Source: Theristus sp. LFF4_11
Taxonomy: Eukaryota > Nematoda > Chromadorea > Monhysterida > Xyalidae
DNA length: 64,000 nucleotides
NCBI GenBank assembly: GCA_030248135.1
Contig: JASANC010003917.1
Span: 62,001-126,000, forward strand
Reading direction: 5' to 3'
Below, in pieces: positions 24,797 to 40,134 of the stretch. The notes under the pieces were generated by a model, which saw only the letters and a program-made list of their open reading frames with translations, did no database searches and was not told where the DNA came from. The translations under genes were made by a program, and so were the position numbers. How positions within the stretch are numbered: the stretch's first letter is position 1; the number at the start of each line of letters is the position of its first letter.

Positions 24797-26034
24797 TCAC
24801 GGCTGGTGTTTTTTTCTGTCGGCCGCCACTGTGACCAACGGCGGTTCATGTCTGGCCGGGACGTACAGTGAAAACGAGGCGAACTGCAACGCGCTGCACG
24901 CAGGCGCCCGTGTTGCTTCGATGCCAGACGCCACGATTCTTTGGCCCGTCATGGACAGCATTTTTGTGCGTTAGCTTTTAGGCTTCTTTTTTTGTGTGGC
25001 GTGCATTTGTTTTGTGCTCTATTTTTGAAAAAGACACTGGCTTAAAAAGTCTTCATGATTTGTAGATGCAGATTTAGATGCAGATGCAGAAAAAAATCAG
25101 AAACAAAAAAAAAACGTCGGTGCGGTGAAGCTGAACCTACTACATCTAATATCATCATCATCTGATCTGCATTTACACATGCATTGTTCTTCTGCGTGTA
25201 GACATTCACGTTTTTTTCACCAGAGTCAACTGAATTGCGCGGGCACGCCAACGTTGGGGGACTACGTTCATCTGGCACATGTGCAAACAACCGAAGGCCT
25301 CGGGCACACTGGCGGCTGGGTGTGGCGGGTAAAACAATACAGCAATAATAATAATACAATAAAGTGCTTCACTGAACACACAAGGCACACTGTAGCATGT
25401 GCCAGTGTGTTTGTCTCCATAGAACATGTGTGAATTGAGCGCGTGCACGGCGTTTTCAGAAAACCCCTTTCGCATCAAAACGTAAAAGTTGAATTCATGA
25501 TAAGTCAGGTTGAAAAAACTACCCGAACAGTTCTCTCTGGTGTGTTGTTCGAATGGGTTGTCCGCGCGGTGTCCGTATCCCGAAAATGAAAGAAACCGAA
25601 AACGCAGAGTACATACACTGTATGTGGTGTTGTCACGTTTATTTCCGGGAAATCACGCGGGACAGCAAGGCGGACCACCACATCGGACCACTGTGCGTTC
25701 GGGTGACCGAGCCCAGCCGAGGGGTGTATAGTAGGCACTTAATGACAGAGAAAACTCGATGGGCGCCCCACTCAACGGCGTTCTGTACGTTTCTCTGGGT
25801 TAGCCGTGGCTGAAAACATCGCCTAAAATTCCAACAACTACAAACCCGTTTCAGACGCATGATGCGGGTGATCTGCCGATTGAGCAAGCATGGCTGTCAT
25901 CCAGCGGTCGCCACGTGCACATGGCCCCCGGGCAAACGCGGGGTCTCTTCTATCACAGCGGCTCGATCAAAGCGATCTCCGACACGGACTGGGTGCGCAA
26001 CGACATCCTCGCGTTGTGCTACTTTCGTGCGTAA
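24797..26034 (+). CDS. C-type lectin-like domain protein (5' end not found)
   Basis: Three exons join in frame: about 24797-24965, 25224-25328, 25855-26034 (stop TAA 26032-26034). The product reads like a C-type lectin fold: GGSCLAGTYSENEANCNAL (first Cys pair and alpha-helix), GARVASMP, DYVHLAHV, then GGWVWRTHDAGDLPIEQAW in the position of the usual WxWxDG segment, and a C-terminal DWVRNDILALCYF with the closing Cys. Calcium-binding motifs (EPN/QPD, WND) are not seen, so sugar binding is doubtful. No in-frame ATG precedes the first exon, so a signal-peptide exon probably lies upstream. The intron before the last exon contains a SINE ending about 14 bases from the acceptor. Confidence 0.6.
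25555..25690. repeat. GGACA/TGTCC-rich palindromic repeat
   Basis: TGTCCGCGCGGTGTCCG and CGGACCACCACATCGGACCA flank a body with TTTATTTCCGGGAAATCACG. Same family as the cluster at 24,005-24,690, lying in the lectin-like gene's last intron next to a SINE. Confidence 0.5.
25703..25841 (+). repeat. SINE, 5'-truncated
   Basis: Begins inside the tRNA-like head (CGAGCCCAGCCGAGGGGTGT) and continues through ACTCGATGGGCGCCC to CATCGCCTAAAATTCCAACA. It ends about 14 bases before the splice acceptor of the lectin-like gene's last exon. Confidence 0.8.
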
Positions 26035-26981
26035 TGCGAAATCACTCTTCGTTTTCAACTGCAAAATGTTTTGTTTTTCTTCACGCACAACAATTATTGC
26101 TCATGCTGATGCACATGTTCGCGTACTTATCGATTCAGATGCTGAAACCAGGACACTTAAGATTAGCTTTTTCAGAATACCGATCCCCCTTAAGCACAGT
26201 TTATCCCCCTTAAGCACAGTTTTTAAAAAGTTTTCAAATTTTGACGAAATCGATTAATAGCACCCCCAATCGAACCGCCTCGATGCGCTGAATTTGACAA
26301 TAATATTTGTTTTTTTTTAATTTGACCTTTTTTATGCTTTAAAAAAAGAAAAAAATGGACCTTCAGAAAAATGGCTCTAACTCGCCTCTGCTTTTAAAGC
26401 TAGTAACAAAATTCAAGCACCAATCGATTTCGCTTGTGCTCACGCACATTTTTATAACAACATTGATTTAGTTCTAAATTTAAGTAAAATTGAAAGCGTT
26501 TGTGGGTTTCGCTATGTTTAGGCACTTTTAAAGCAAATTCGGAGTCGCTAGGCTTGCTGAGGGATTCTGAAAGTCCTTGAAGAATGCTACAAGTACATGT
26601 AGTATGTAAAAAATAAAAAAATCGATTGCCCATTAAGTAACGAAGCATTACAATATCAGTCGCGCACGTACATGCATGTCAGCATGTGTGGTCATGGTGC
26701 ACTGCACATGCGCGTGGTCGCACATAAGTGACGGCGTATGTTTGCACGCAGCGTCAGGTATGGAGGCCGGGTCGGTCGACTCGCGATCGAGTCTTGAAAC
26801 GTTTGTTTTAAAACTTAAACCATCTTAAACGTGGAATAATCTGCTTCTGCGAATCTGAAACGATAAGTGCACGGCGGGTTTGTGCTTATGCATGAGATGT
26901 GCACGAACATGTGCATCAGCATGTGCATTATTTTTTGTGTGTCAGTCCAACACAAAACAAGAACCTTTTTTGCTCCTAGGT

Positions 26982-27224
26982 GAACAAGCCGTGAACTACA
27001 GGATCAAGAAGGGCTTGCAGGCGGTGTCCTGTCAGATTGGCACTGACTTGAACGGTACCACCAATGAGGCTGCGTGCGCATTTCAGTGCACCGCTCAATG
27101 GGTCTGCGCAGGGTACACTTGGATTGCAACTGCTAGCCTGTGCCGTCTTCATTGGGCGACACTAAATGATGACAGACTGATCGTTCAGCAGAATAATCAT
27201 GCAAAGTTTGCTTATCTAATTTGA
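26982..27224 (+). CDS. Terminal exon encoding a PAN/apple-like domain
   Basis: The acceptor TTTTTTGCTCCTAG precedes an open exon that ends in a stop at 27,224. It encodes VSCQIGTDL, CAFQCTAQWVCAGYTWI and SLCRLHW. The Cys spacing and CAGYTW...LCRL pattern match PAN/apple modules, extracellular domains that bind proteins or sugars. Upstream exons were not found; it could be an alternative end of the lectin-like gene about 950 bp upstream or the end of a separate gene. A C-rich element begins 15 bp after the stop. Confidence 0.55.
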   Translation, partial: EQAVNYRIKKGLQAVSCQIGTDLNGTTNEAACAFQCTAQWVCAGYTWIATASLCRLHWATLNDDRLIVQQNNHAKFAYLI

Positions 27225-27239
27225 ACGAAATTAGTTCTA

Positions 27240-27703
27240 CCGTATTACCCCCATTAAACCCCCCCCCCACCATTAATCCCCCCCCTACCAATAAACCCCC
27301 ACCCCCCCGACCAGTTTCCAAATAATCCCCCCCCCACAAATAATCCCCCATGGGGGATTATTGGAGACCTGTTTGAAACACATACCCAGCGAATTCAGTG
27401 GCTGGTTGCAGTGAAAATGATGAAATTGTGCTACCAAAGGCCCCAAATGGGTGAGTTTATAGTAATTTCATTACAAAAGGCTGTTATAAAAGGAAATCTC
27501 TGTGAAAAGTAGAAGTTTCTGCGACTTTCTTGCTTGCCATGCAAGGTATTTTTACCATTTTTCAACAAACCCCCACCCCTAGAATTTTTTTGTAAATAAA
27601 CCCCCCCCCCCACCAATAATCCCCCCCCCCCACCAATAAACCCCCACCCCTAAAAGTCGCTGACGTATTAATCCCCCATGGGGGTTTATTGGGGGTAATA
27701 CGG
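27240..27703 (+). mobile_element. C-rich TA-flanked non-autonomous element, copy 1
   Basis: Ends CCGTATTACCCCCATTAAAC and GGTTTATTGGGGGTAATACG are inverse complements and are flanked by TA. Inside, C-runs (8-12 C) alternate with AATAA/ATTAA words near both ends, with a central non-C core containing CAAAGGCCCCAAATGG. Two further copies exist at 42.2 and 49.6 kb. No open frame of note. Confidence 0.85.
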
Positions 27704-28066
27704 TAATCCGTGGTTTTTGCGATATTGTTATGAATTTTTGGCCAGTAATGCCAGTTGTTAAGATTTTTGTGTGATTCGCTTTCATGAAAAGTTTAAAAAA
27801 CTGATGGGCACAGCATGATTGGCACAACGTATTCGTCAGAACGAAAATTATTGACACAGAATCTGATGAGTAAAAACTTGATCGCGTGAGCACACTTTGA
27901 ATGACACAGCCAACACAGTCTCGTTAGTTTTGGTAATTTTGATTACATTTAAAAAATTGCAATGTTTAATGCCGATTACCAATGCACATTTTGAATTAAT
28001 ACAATCAAAAAATGAGTAAGTCAATCGATCAGTGAGCATCAATCTGTATTTCAAAACATCGGTATT

Positions 28067-31805
<3,739 letters not shown>

Positions 31806-32466
31806 GATGACGATTGGAATTGGAGTTTTGTTAATAGGAGGGAACGGACAAGTAAAGGGACGGATGTTTGTATTTGTGGTTGGGAATGAAAAACTGGCGA
31901 GGTGGAGCGGTGCGCTGCAGACTGGACGCTTTTAACTGGGAGGAAATTGCTGTATTAATAATTAGGGCTTCTTATATTTTTCAGACCTGATCGCCTGTCA
32001 TGAGAAACGACCAATTACAAATCAATAAATAACTGGGTCGACTTCCAGATCAATCATCAACACAAATAGAAACCGAACCGATTTTGGCAACCTAACTTTT
32101 CTGTATTATTATTTTTTCTCGGCAGTGTCATCAGTTTTATTCAGAGTTTTGGCAGCATTTTAGGTTGGAACGTAAAAATGTGGGGGGATGTGGGAAGGCA
32201 AAAGAGAAAAAACACGAATGAAAACGGGGGAAAGGGGGGAAAATTTTGGAAAAAAAAGAAAGGCACTGGAAAAAAAAAAAAAAAAAGCTGTGGGGCTGCG
32301 GGGAAAGAAATATCAAATAAAAAAAAAAAAGAATAAAAAAATGCATTGGGTTTTGTGGTATTTGAAAAAAAATAAAAAAAAAAAAAAATAATGAGGGGGG
32401 AGGGGGGAGAGGGGGGGGGTGTACGGGAAAAAAAAACAAAAACAAAACAAAAAAAAAAAAAAAAAT
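31806..32466. other. Intergenic stretch with purine-rich low-complexity tract
   Basis: From 31,806 to about 32,160 is ordinary A/T-rich sequence with no recognised feature. From 32,180 to 32,465 it is almost entirely G-runs and A-runs on the plus strand. No gene is supported; long open frames here on either strand are composition artefacts. Confidence 0.8.
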
Positions 32467-32759
32467 CATGCGGATGCGCGAGCGAGCGTCAGCGAGCGGA
32501 CAGCGCATCACGCATTATATGAGCCGTTTTCCCCCTCGCGCGCGTTTTTCAAACTTTTCTCGCTGCCCTGCAGCGAGCATAGTATAAGCCACAACCAAAC
32601 TTGGTTCTGTGCACACGAAACGAACACCCAAAGTTGTGCTTGGAGCCGCGAAAAAATTTTCATCGGACGATTTTTCATACGCTCTGGACACGAAAAACCT
32701 ATTCTGAAAATCGTGTTACTTCTTTCTCTTTCTATTTTTTTTTCTGGTATGTAATCAAC

Positions 32760-33300
32760 ATGTGTGCGCCCTTTCAGTTTTTACCTGCGACACTTTCACA
32801 GTCGAACAAAAATGTTTCCTGGGGTAATTCCATACGGAGATTTTGAAAATTGGGTTAATTTTTTACCCAGACCCTGTTTTTGGGTAAAAATTGGGCATTT
32901 TTAAAAGTTCGCAGGGTTTTCACCTGGTTTTAAGTGTGCGCCCTTTCAATTTTTACCTGCGACACTTTCACAGTCGAACAAAAATGTTTCCTGGGGTAAG
33001 TCCATCCGGAGATTTTGAAAATTAGATTAATTTTTTACCCAGACCTTGTTTTGGGTAAAAAATTGGGCATTTTTAAAAGTTCGCAGGGTTTTCACCTGGT
33101 TTTAAGTGTGCGCCCTTTCAATTTTTACATGCGACACTTTCACAGTCGAACAAAAATGTTTCCTGGGGTAATTTCATCCGTAGATTGTGAAAAAATTTTT
33201 GCCAGGGCATTTTTTTCGTCAAAATTGTGCATTTTTTACAGTTCGTAGCATTTCGACTGGGTATCAGCTTTTCACTCTTACAAATTTTGTCTGAGCTGCG
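32760..33300. repeat. Tandem repeat, about 172-bp unit, 3 copies
   Basis: GTGCGCCCTTTCA recurs at 32,764, 32,936 and 33,107. Units match those at 17,968-18,310. Confidence 0.85.
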
Positions 33301-33319
33301 AAAAATAATAGGAAAAAGG

Positions 33320-35455
33320 TCTAGTCCGTAGGAATTCAATGCGCTGATCACGGATTTTGGGTTAGTTTTCTTACGTGAGCAACTTTAGAAGCTGAATCGT
33401 GACGATTTCGAGCGAATCGGCCGTGGAAATTGGCGAAATCGGTCTAGAAACGAAAAACAAGAAAAGGGTGTTTTCCAGGGTAATTCAATGCGCTGATCAC
33501 GGATTTTGGGTTAGTTTTCTTACATGAGCAACTTTAGATGCTGAATCGTGACGATTTCGGGCGAATCGGCCGTGGAAATTGGCGAAATCGGTCTAGAAAC
33601 GAAAAACAAGAAAATGGTGTTTTCCAGGGTAATTCAATGCGCTGATCACGAATTTTGGGTTAGTTTTCTTACGTGAGCAACATTAGATGCTGAATCGTGA
33701 CGATTTCGGGCGAATCGGCCGTGGAAATTGGCGAAATCGGTCCAGAAACGAAAAACAAGAAAAAGGTGTTTTCCAGGGTAATTCAATGCGCTGATCACGG
33801 ATTTTGGGTTAGTTTTCTTACGTGAGCAACTCTAGATGTTGAATCGTGACGATTTCGGGCGAATCGGCCGTGGAAATTGGCGAAATCGGTTTAGGAACGA
33901 AAAACAAGAAAAGGGTGTTTTCCAGGGCAATTCAATGCGCTGATCACGAATTTTAGATTAGTTTTCTTACGTGAGCAACTCTAGATGCTGAATCGTGACG
34001 ATTTCGGGCGAATCGGCCGTGGAAGTTGGCGAAATCGGTCCAGAAACAAAAAACAAGAAAAGACTGTTTTCCAGGGTAATTCAATACGCTGATCACGAAT
34101 TTTGGGTTAGTTTTCTTACGTGAGCAATTCTAGACGCTGAATCGTGACGATTTCGGGCGAATCGGCCGTGGAAATTGGCGAAATAGGTCCAGGAACCAAA
34201 AACAAGAAAAGGGTGTTTTCCAGGGTAATTCAATGCGCTGATCACGAATTTTGGGTTAGTTTTCTTACGTGAGCAACTCTAGACGCTGAATCGTGACGAT
34301 TTCGGGCGAAACGGCCGTGAAATTTGGCGAAATCGGTCCAGAAACGAAAAACAAAAAAAGGCTGTTTTGGGGGGTAATACAACGAGGGGTGGGGGGGTGT
34401 TTTTTGGGGGAAGGAGGGGGGGTGGGGGGGGGGGGTGGAGGGGGGGGAAAAAAAAAAAAAAAAAAAGGAATGCACTGATCACGGATTTTGGGTTAGTTTT
34501 TTTATGTGAGCAACTTTAGATACTGAATCGTGACGATTTCGGGCGAATCGGCCGTGGAAGTTGGCGAAATCGTTCCAGAAATGAAAAACGAGAAAACGGT
34601 TTTTCCAGGGTAATTCGTGCTGATCACGGATTTTGGGTTAGTTTTCTTGTATGAGCAACTCTAGATACTGAATCGTGACGATTTATGGCGAATCGGCCGT
34701 TAAATTTAACGAAACCGGTCCAGAAATGAAAAACAAGAAAACGGTGTTTTCCATGGTAATTCATTACGCCGATCACGGCTTTTGGGTCAGTTTTTCTTTT
34801 GTGAGCGATTCTAGGTACTGAATCGTGACGATTTTGGGGAATCGGCCGTGGAATTTGGCGAAATCGGTCCAGAAACGAAAAACAAGAAAAGGCTGTTTTC
34901 CAGGGTAATTCAATGCACTGATCACGGATTTCGGGTTAGTTTTTTTATGTGAGCAACTTTAGATACTGAATCGTGACGATTTCGGGCGAATCGGCCGTGG
35001 AAGTGGGCGAAATTGGTCCAGGAACGAAAAACAAGAAAAGGGTGTTTTCCAGGGTAATTCAATCCGCTGATCACGAATTTTGAGTTAGTTTTCTTACGTG
35101 AGCAGCTCTAGATACTGAATCGTGACGATTTCGGGCGAATCGGCCGTGGAAATTGGCGAAATCGGTCCAGAAATGAAAAACGAGAAAACGGTTTTTCCAG
35201 GGTAATTCAATGTGCTGATCACGGATTTTGGGTTAGTTTTCTTGTATGGGCAACTCTAGATACTGAATCGTGACGATTTATGGCGAATCGGCCGTGGAAT
35301 TTAGCGAAACCGGTCCAGAAATGAAAAACAAGAAAACTGTGTTTTCCATGGTAATTCATTACGCCGATCACGGCTTTTGGGTCAGTTTTTCTTTTGTGAG
35401 CGATTCTAGGTACTGAATCGTGACGATTTTGGGGAATCGGCCTAAAAAACGAAAA
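33320..35455. repeat. Tandem repeat, about 149-bp unit, about 14 copies
   Basis: GAATCGTGACGATTTC recurs at 33,393, 33,543, 33,692, 33,841, 33,990, 34,139 and 34,288 and continues beyond a G/A-rich interruption at 34,375-34,460. Terminal units are more diverged than central ones, as in copy A. Confidence 0.92.
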
Positions 35456-35540
35456 ATGAAAAACCTGAGTTGTCCGGGGTTTAGAAGAATGTGTGACCAA
35501 CGAATTGTGATTTTGGTCCGACCTTCGGGGCTTATGTAAA

Positions 35541-35692
35541 AGTCAGAATATTATCTAAAAATGCGGGAGACGCATATAAAAGGAGGAATATGGCCTTGTG
35601 TAAGCAGTGAAAGACTTGGCTCGACAACGCTTTTCAAGTCTCTGATGTGGTACACACGGATACAAGTACATAAGGGTCATATTTTTGCGCCG
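35541..35692. repeat. Left inverted arm of copy B
   Basis: About 150 bp matching the copy A arms, with GCATATAAAAGGAGGAATAT and inner edge TCATATTTTTGCGCCGCG. The inner flank is the one attached to the right arm in copy A. Confidence 0.85.
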
Positions 35693-36479
35693 CGTTTGTT
35701 TGTTTTTTTTAAGCACGCCCCCCCCCCCCCCCCACCGATTCCGGAAACCCGAAGGTACCAAACTCCGGTGGGATTGGGGAATGGACGGCTTACCATCCCG
35801 TGGAACCAATACCCTCGGCACGTGAGGGGGACAGCCTATAAGCCCCGCTCTGTCCTGGGGGCACCATTGATCTTAGCCCGATTTCGGTTTCGGTGGCCTG
35901 CGGTCGCTATATCCCCGGAGGGCAGCGAATCCGAAAGTTTTCGTTTTCGTTTTCGTTTTGCTGAAAAGCGTAAAACTTTGAAGTTATTTTTTAATTGTCC
36001 GCTTCGATTTAATCTAAAATCACGCCATGTGCGAAATTCTGTAAATTCTGTGCAAAAACAGAACAATCAGAGATTGCAAAACATTGTTGCATGTAGCTTT
36101 TTCGTTGTTGTTAACGTACGCACCGCTGTGTACACACCAGCACCAGTGACAAAAAGGAGTTGTCTTCCGTTGATTTTCACCTTTTTTACCGGTGTCACCT
36201 TCAACTAGTGTGGCAGGATAAACCGTCTGTCCCGTGAGTCATTGCGTTTGCCACAGGAGACCTTGCGTTCCGCAATGCTTCTGCGATACAATTTGTCCTG
36301 GACAAACCAGTGTCAGCGAGCTAAAGTCTGATTGTTATTTTAGTAGTTTTAGTGGTCGCTAAATGCCCGAAATCCGCAAATGTGAAAGGTCATTTGTCTA
36401 CAATAATACAAAGTATTACTTAAGCCTAAGCCACAAATGTCTACAATAATACAGAGGGTTGCCATGTGCAACCGAAATC

Positions 36480-36632
36480 ATAAAAAAACGGCGCAAAAAT
36501 ATGACTCTTATGTACTTGTATCCGTGTGTACCACATCAGAGACTTGAAAAGCGTTGTCGAGCCAAGTCTTTCACTGCTTACACAAGGCCATATTCCTCCT
36601 TTTATATGCGTCTCCCGCATTTTTAGATATAA
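36480..36632. repeat. Right inverted arm of copy B
   Basis: Inverse complement of 35,541-35,692. Its inner flank, read inward, gives GGCAACCCTCTG and TGTAGACAAATG, which in copy A is attached to the left arm. Confidence 0.85.
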
Positions 36633-37052
36633 TCTAAATGGCAGAAAAGTGGATGATGGAATAATAAAAGGGTGTGTGTAGGTGAGGGGGGGGGGGGGGG
36701 TGGGTGGGGTTGGGGTGGGGGGGGTGTTTGGGGGGGGGGTTTTTTTTTTTTTTTTTTTGAAAAAAATGGGGGTTTTTTTTATTTTTAAGGGGTTTTTTGA
36801 AATTTGGCTCATCAGCGCATTTGCTCTCACCAAGCCGGATGGAATCTACTAAGCAGGCCGGATAAATTCTGTTAGCAGGCCAGATTATTAGACTATTTTC
36901 AATTAGCAGACCGGATTGACTTCAATGAGATTGATTCCCATCAACAGGCGGACTGAATCGCATTTTCGCAGGTCTGATTTAAATCTATTCAGCATTACAA
37001 GTTTTTAACTCATTTTTGTGATAACGAAAATGCAATTGACAAAAAAAAGACT

Positions 37053-37947
37053 TCAGCAGCCCCCTCCGCAAAGCGCACCATCAAACTTCTCTCTGCGCCT
37101 GAGCGTGCGTCTGGTGTCACAAAATGATCCGTTTGCTGCGTTCACCCGGGCGTCACAGCACAACTGATACGCCTGCCTCGAGATCACACTACTGTTCACT
37201 GTTTTCGTCTTTTCGTCAAAGAAAAAATACCGTTGCGCAAAAAATTCCGTGACGCAGTAAATCGCCGGTGATGGATCCATGCAATATGCGTTGCTTCGGC
37301 GTGACCTGAACACGGTGGAACCTCTGAAACGTTGCGGGCCTAGCGCAATGTACATACTGTGACACGTACACAAATCACAGTGTACCTCAAAGAAACTGCA
37401 TCGAATTTCGCACGTGACTCTGAACATTCACTCTAAACTTTCTAATTTTAACTCTTATTTGCATAAATACACCACAGCGTTTGAGACGGAGACGTTTGCA
37501 CTTTTCACGTTATAACGTTTTCCCATCTCAATCACAACGTTTTTCGCCCCATCGCAATCATTCACCCTCGTGGCCTGGTGGTAGTGCGTTAGACTGCAGT
37601 CTGTGCGCTCGAGGGATTGCTGAGCCCTGCCGAGGGGTGTACAGGCACTTAATGACAGAGAAAACTCGGTGGGCGCCCTATTCAGTGGCGTTCTGTACGC
37701 TTATATGGGTTAGCGCTGGCTAAAAACATCGCCTAAAAATCTCAACAACAACAACAAAAATCATTCCTCCAATGAGGCATGTAAGCCTGTCGAATGTTGA
37801 CGCCTGCACCGACCACGCATTGTCCGTCAGCCACGGCCCACGGCGGGACTGCGACGTGTAGCGGCCGACCAAGCAGCGGGTCGACGAGACCACAGCGCTG
37901 AATGTCACCAACGCGGTCGAGACGCTTTGCAGTAGGCGTTCAGGCAT
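37053..37947 (-). CDS. Possible small Cys-containing protein, two or more exons
   Basis: Two open stretches on the minus strand look coding. From the ATG at 37,947: MPERLLQSVSTALVTFS, then a Cys, Arg and Trp-containing segment to about 37,770. A later stretch from about 37,310 to a stop at 37,053 reads NAYCMDPSPAIYCVTEFFAQ, then AYQLCCDARVNAANGSFC. The intron between them contains a SINE. The N-terminus is only mildly hydrophobic, so secretion is a guess. Splice sites were not fixed and no family was recognised. Confidence 0.3.
37560..37758 (+). repeat. tRNA-derived SINE
   Basis: Full-length copy: CCCTCGTGGCCTGGTGGTAG, a B-box-like part with a small insertion (GAGGGATTGCTGAGCCC), GGTGGGCGCCC, and tail CAACAACAACAA. 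Confidence 0.88.
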
Positions 37948-38864
37948 TTTTTTCAATAAGCACTCTTGGTGAGTCGTCGAACGAAATGTTGCTGGCAGTG
38001 AGAATCATAAGTGACGACGAATTTCTCGTTTTCAGTTGCACCGGAGATTTTTGACGTGATATTTTGGGCGTTCATGATGAATGGATGTCGGTTTTTCCGG
38101 TGTCTTTTTGAGGTCAGAAGTATACACTATTTGAGCAAGTCCGACGTGCTGATTGGCTGCGTTGCACAGCTTTTTCGCCAGTTATAGACAATCATTGCAC
38201 AGTACGTCTGTCATCCCTTCGGCGAGATAAAAATATATTGATTTCCAACCGAGTCAAAGTTCTCGGACAAAAAGTGACATCTAAAAAAACTACTTTTATA
38301 AAACACTCGGCACACATTTGCAATGCATGGCATCAATGTGTAGTTTCACTCACGCGATATACACTTTTTGATGCTTGAAACTGAATGATAGAGTAAGCTC
38401 TTTCTATCATAGTGTGAAGACTAGCGTGAAACAAAACGCTTTTTTACGCCTCTCACATTCATAAACGAGTATAAAAGAGATCGCGAAACACGAAGTACGG
38501 CGCCGGCGGTGTCAAAACTCAAACAAATATGAAGACACATGGTGGACAGCTTGGTTGTGTTGGCGCTTGTATTGCAAACAACTGCTACACTTACCGTATG
38601 AACGTTTGAGCCAATATGGGGTGCAATTTCTACTGTTGTGCGTCACGGTCACCATAAGAAAAAAATCAAACAAAATACTTTTTGCACTTGATTCTGGTGA
38701 TTATGCAAAGCTATACAGTAACCTCGCGTCGAGACCTGCTGCAGAAGCAAAGTCATCGCAGAAAAAGCACCCCACAACCTGCAGTGTGTCGTGAGAAAGC
38801 TATAGTTATATTTTTGAATCCATTCCATTTGAAATTTTTCAGATCCCGATTTGCAAACTAAGCA

Positions 38865-39130
38865 TACCGTAAAGTCTTGCATATAAGGTCTCCTTATATA
38901 AATTTGAAAATCAAAATTTTCTGAAAAAAGTGGAATTTCGTGTGACAACCTTATAAGTGGGAGGAGGTCTTATAAAGCGAACATTAGGAATTTCGGGCCT
39001 TATAAACGGGGTAGAATTGTGACCAAGTTAAAAATTTGAATTTTTTGGTTTCCCGCCGTGTGACACTCCGCCCACTTTTGGGTGGGGGTCTTATAAGTGG
39101 GAGGAACCTTATATGCAAGACTTTACGGTA
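38865..39130. repeat. MITE with 22-bp terminal inverted repeats
   Basis: Begins TACCGTAAAGTCTTGCATAT and ends ATATGCAAGACTTTACGGTA, with TA at both outer edges. Inside, CTTATAAGTGGGAGGA-type blocks repeat. No coding frame. A typical TA-inserting non-autonomous DNA transposon. The neighbouring 38,100-38,860 and 39,131-40,134 hold nothing else I can support. Confidence 0.85.
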
Positions 39131-40134
39131 TGTTTGTGGCCAACCAGGGTGCTGAAAAAGGTTTGAAGAAAGCTTTTTTTCAATTATCTAACAAATAAAA
39201 AAACTGGTTTTGACATCGCAAAAGTACAAAAACAGTACATTCCAGTTAGTCCTCCAACCAACATTGACTGCGTACTATAAACGCAACGACCAGCTGGCTT
39301 TCACAGGAATACACCGATGTTAAAAAAGTATGTTGGGTTGCGGTGAAACTCTAAACTGAATCATTATTGTAATCGTTTTCCAAATGTCTGGACATGTTTT
39401 TCATGAGGAAAAGCATGCTCAATGGACTCGTGTAGAGGGAAAAAACAAGTTGAGCTGCTTTCGCTTGACATCACCCAAACCCATTGGGTTATATATTATT
39501 CTCATTTTTTCCTGTCGATTTGTTTTAGTTTTCTTGTTTTCAGCGTTTTTCTGTATTTTTTGTATACAGCGAGAAAAAAGAACACCGTTTCGATTTGAAT
39601 GCCAACCAATACCAAACGACAGTGTGCATGCAAAATATACAAGTAACTTGGCAAAAACATATTAAAAACCCTGAAGGGGCACATATCGCAAGATTTCTTG
39701 AACACAGTTTTGAAAGGCACTGTCGGCGGGCAGACTACGGTATGTACCGTGTGGTATAGGGTCTTAACACGACCTTTCTTTTTAATCAGCGCGAACATTG
39801 ACGATGGCCGCAATTACTTACAGTTTCTTACACGCTCAAAAGTGCCAAAATCTATTTGTTAAAACTCATTCCAAAATTGAGTACACTACATGCCAAAATT
39901 TCATTCACTTCTTTAAATTTTAGCCACTAATGTTGGTATGGGATAAACAATTGGCATTGAATGAATTTGAACTGGATTTTGGCATTTGAAGGCGCTTTAC
40001 TTTCTGCGGCAGTGCAGTGGATACCGTAGTCAGTCCAGGACTACAGTGTAGTAGTGTAGTAGTACTACTACACCTACTACTGTAGGTGCACTTATCATTT
40101 AAAAAAATTATCTCAATTTCATGCAAAACCATTT

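Larger units (their letters stand above)
32467..36640 (+). mobile_element. Compound repeat element, copy B
   Basis: Same order as copy A: left edge ATGCGGATGCGCGAGCGAGC; unique block with GCACACGAAACGAACACCC; three units of about 172 bp; about fourteen units of about 149 bp; left arm 35,541-35,692; spacer; right arm 36,480-36,632. A G-rich tract (34,375-34,460) interrupts the tandem array, and an unrelated insert of about 270 bp (35,715-35,985) lies in the spacer. Apart from that insert, the spacer aligns with copy A only when inverted. No transposase gene is visible. Confidence 0.72.

Noticed and set aside
32137..32511. Open frame rich in Phe/Pro on the minus strand, and Lys-rich frame on plus
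   Set aside because: Pure product of G-run/A-run low complexity; no homology-like features or splice support.
39384..39665. 93-codon frame MSGHVFHEEKHAQW with a hydrophobic stretch
   Set aside because: No splice, start-context or composition support; sits in A/T-rich intergenic DNA with repeats.
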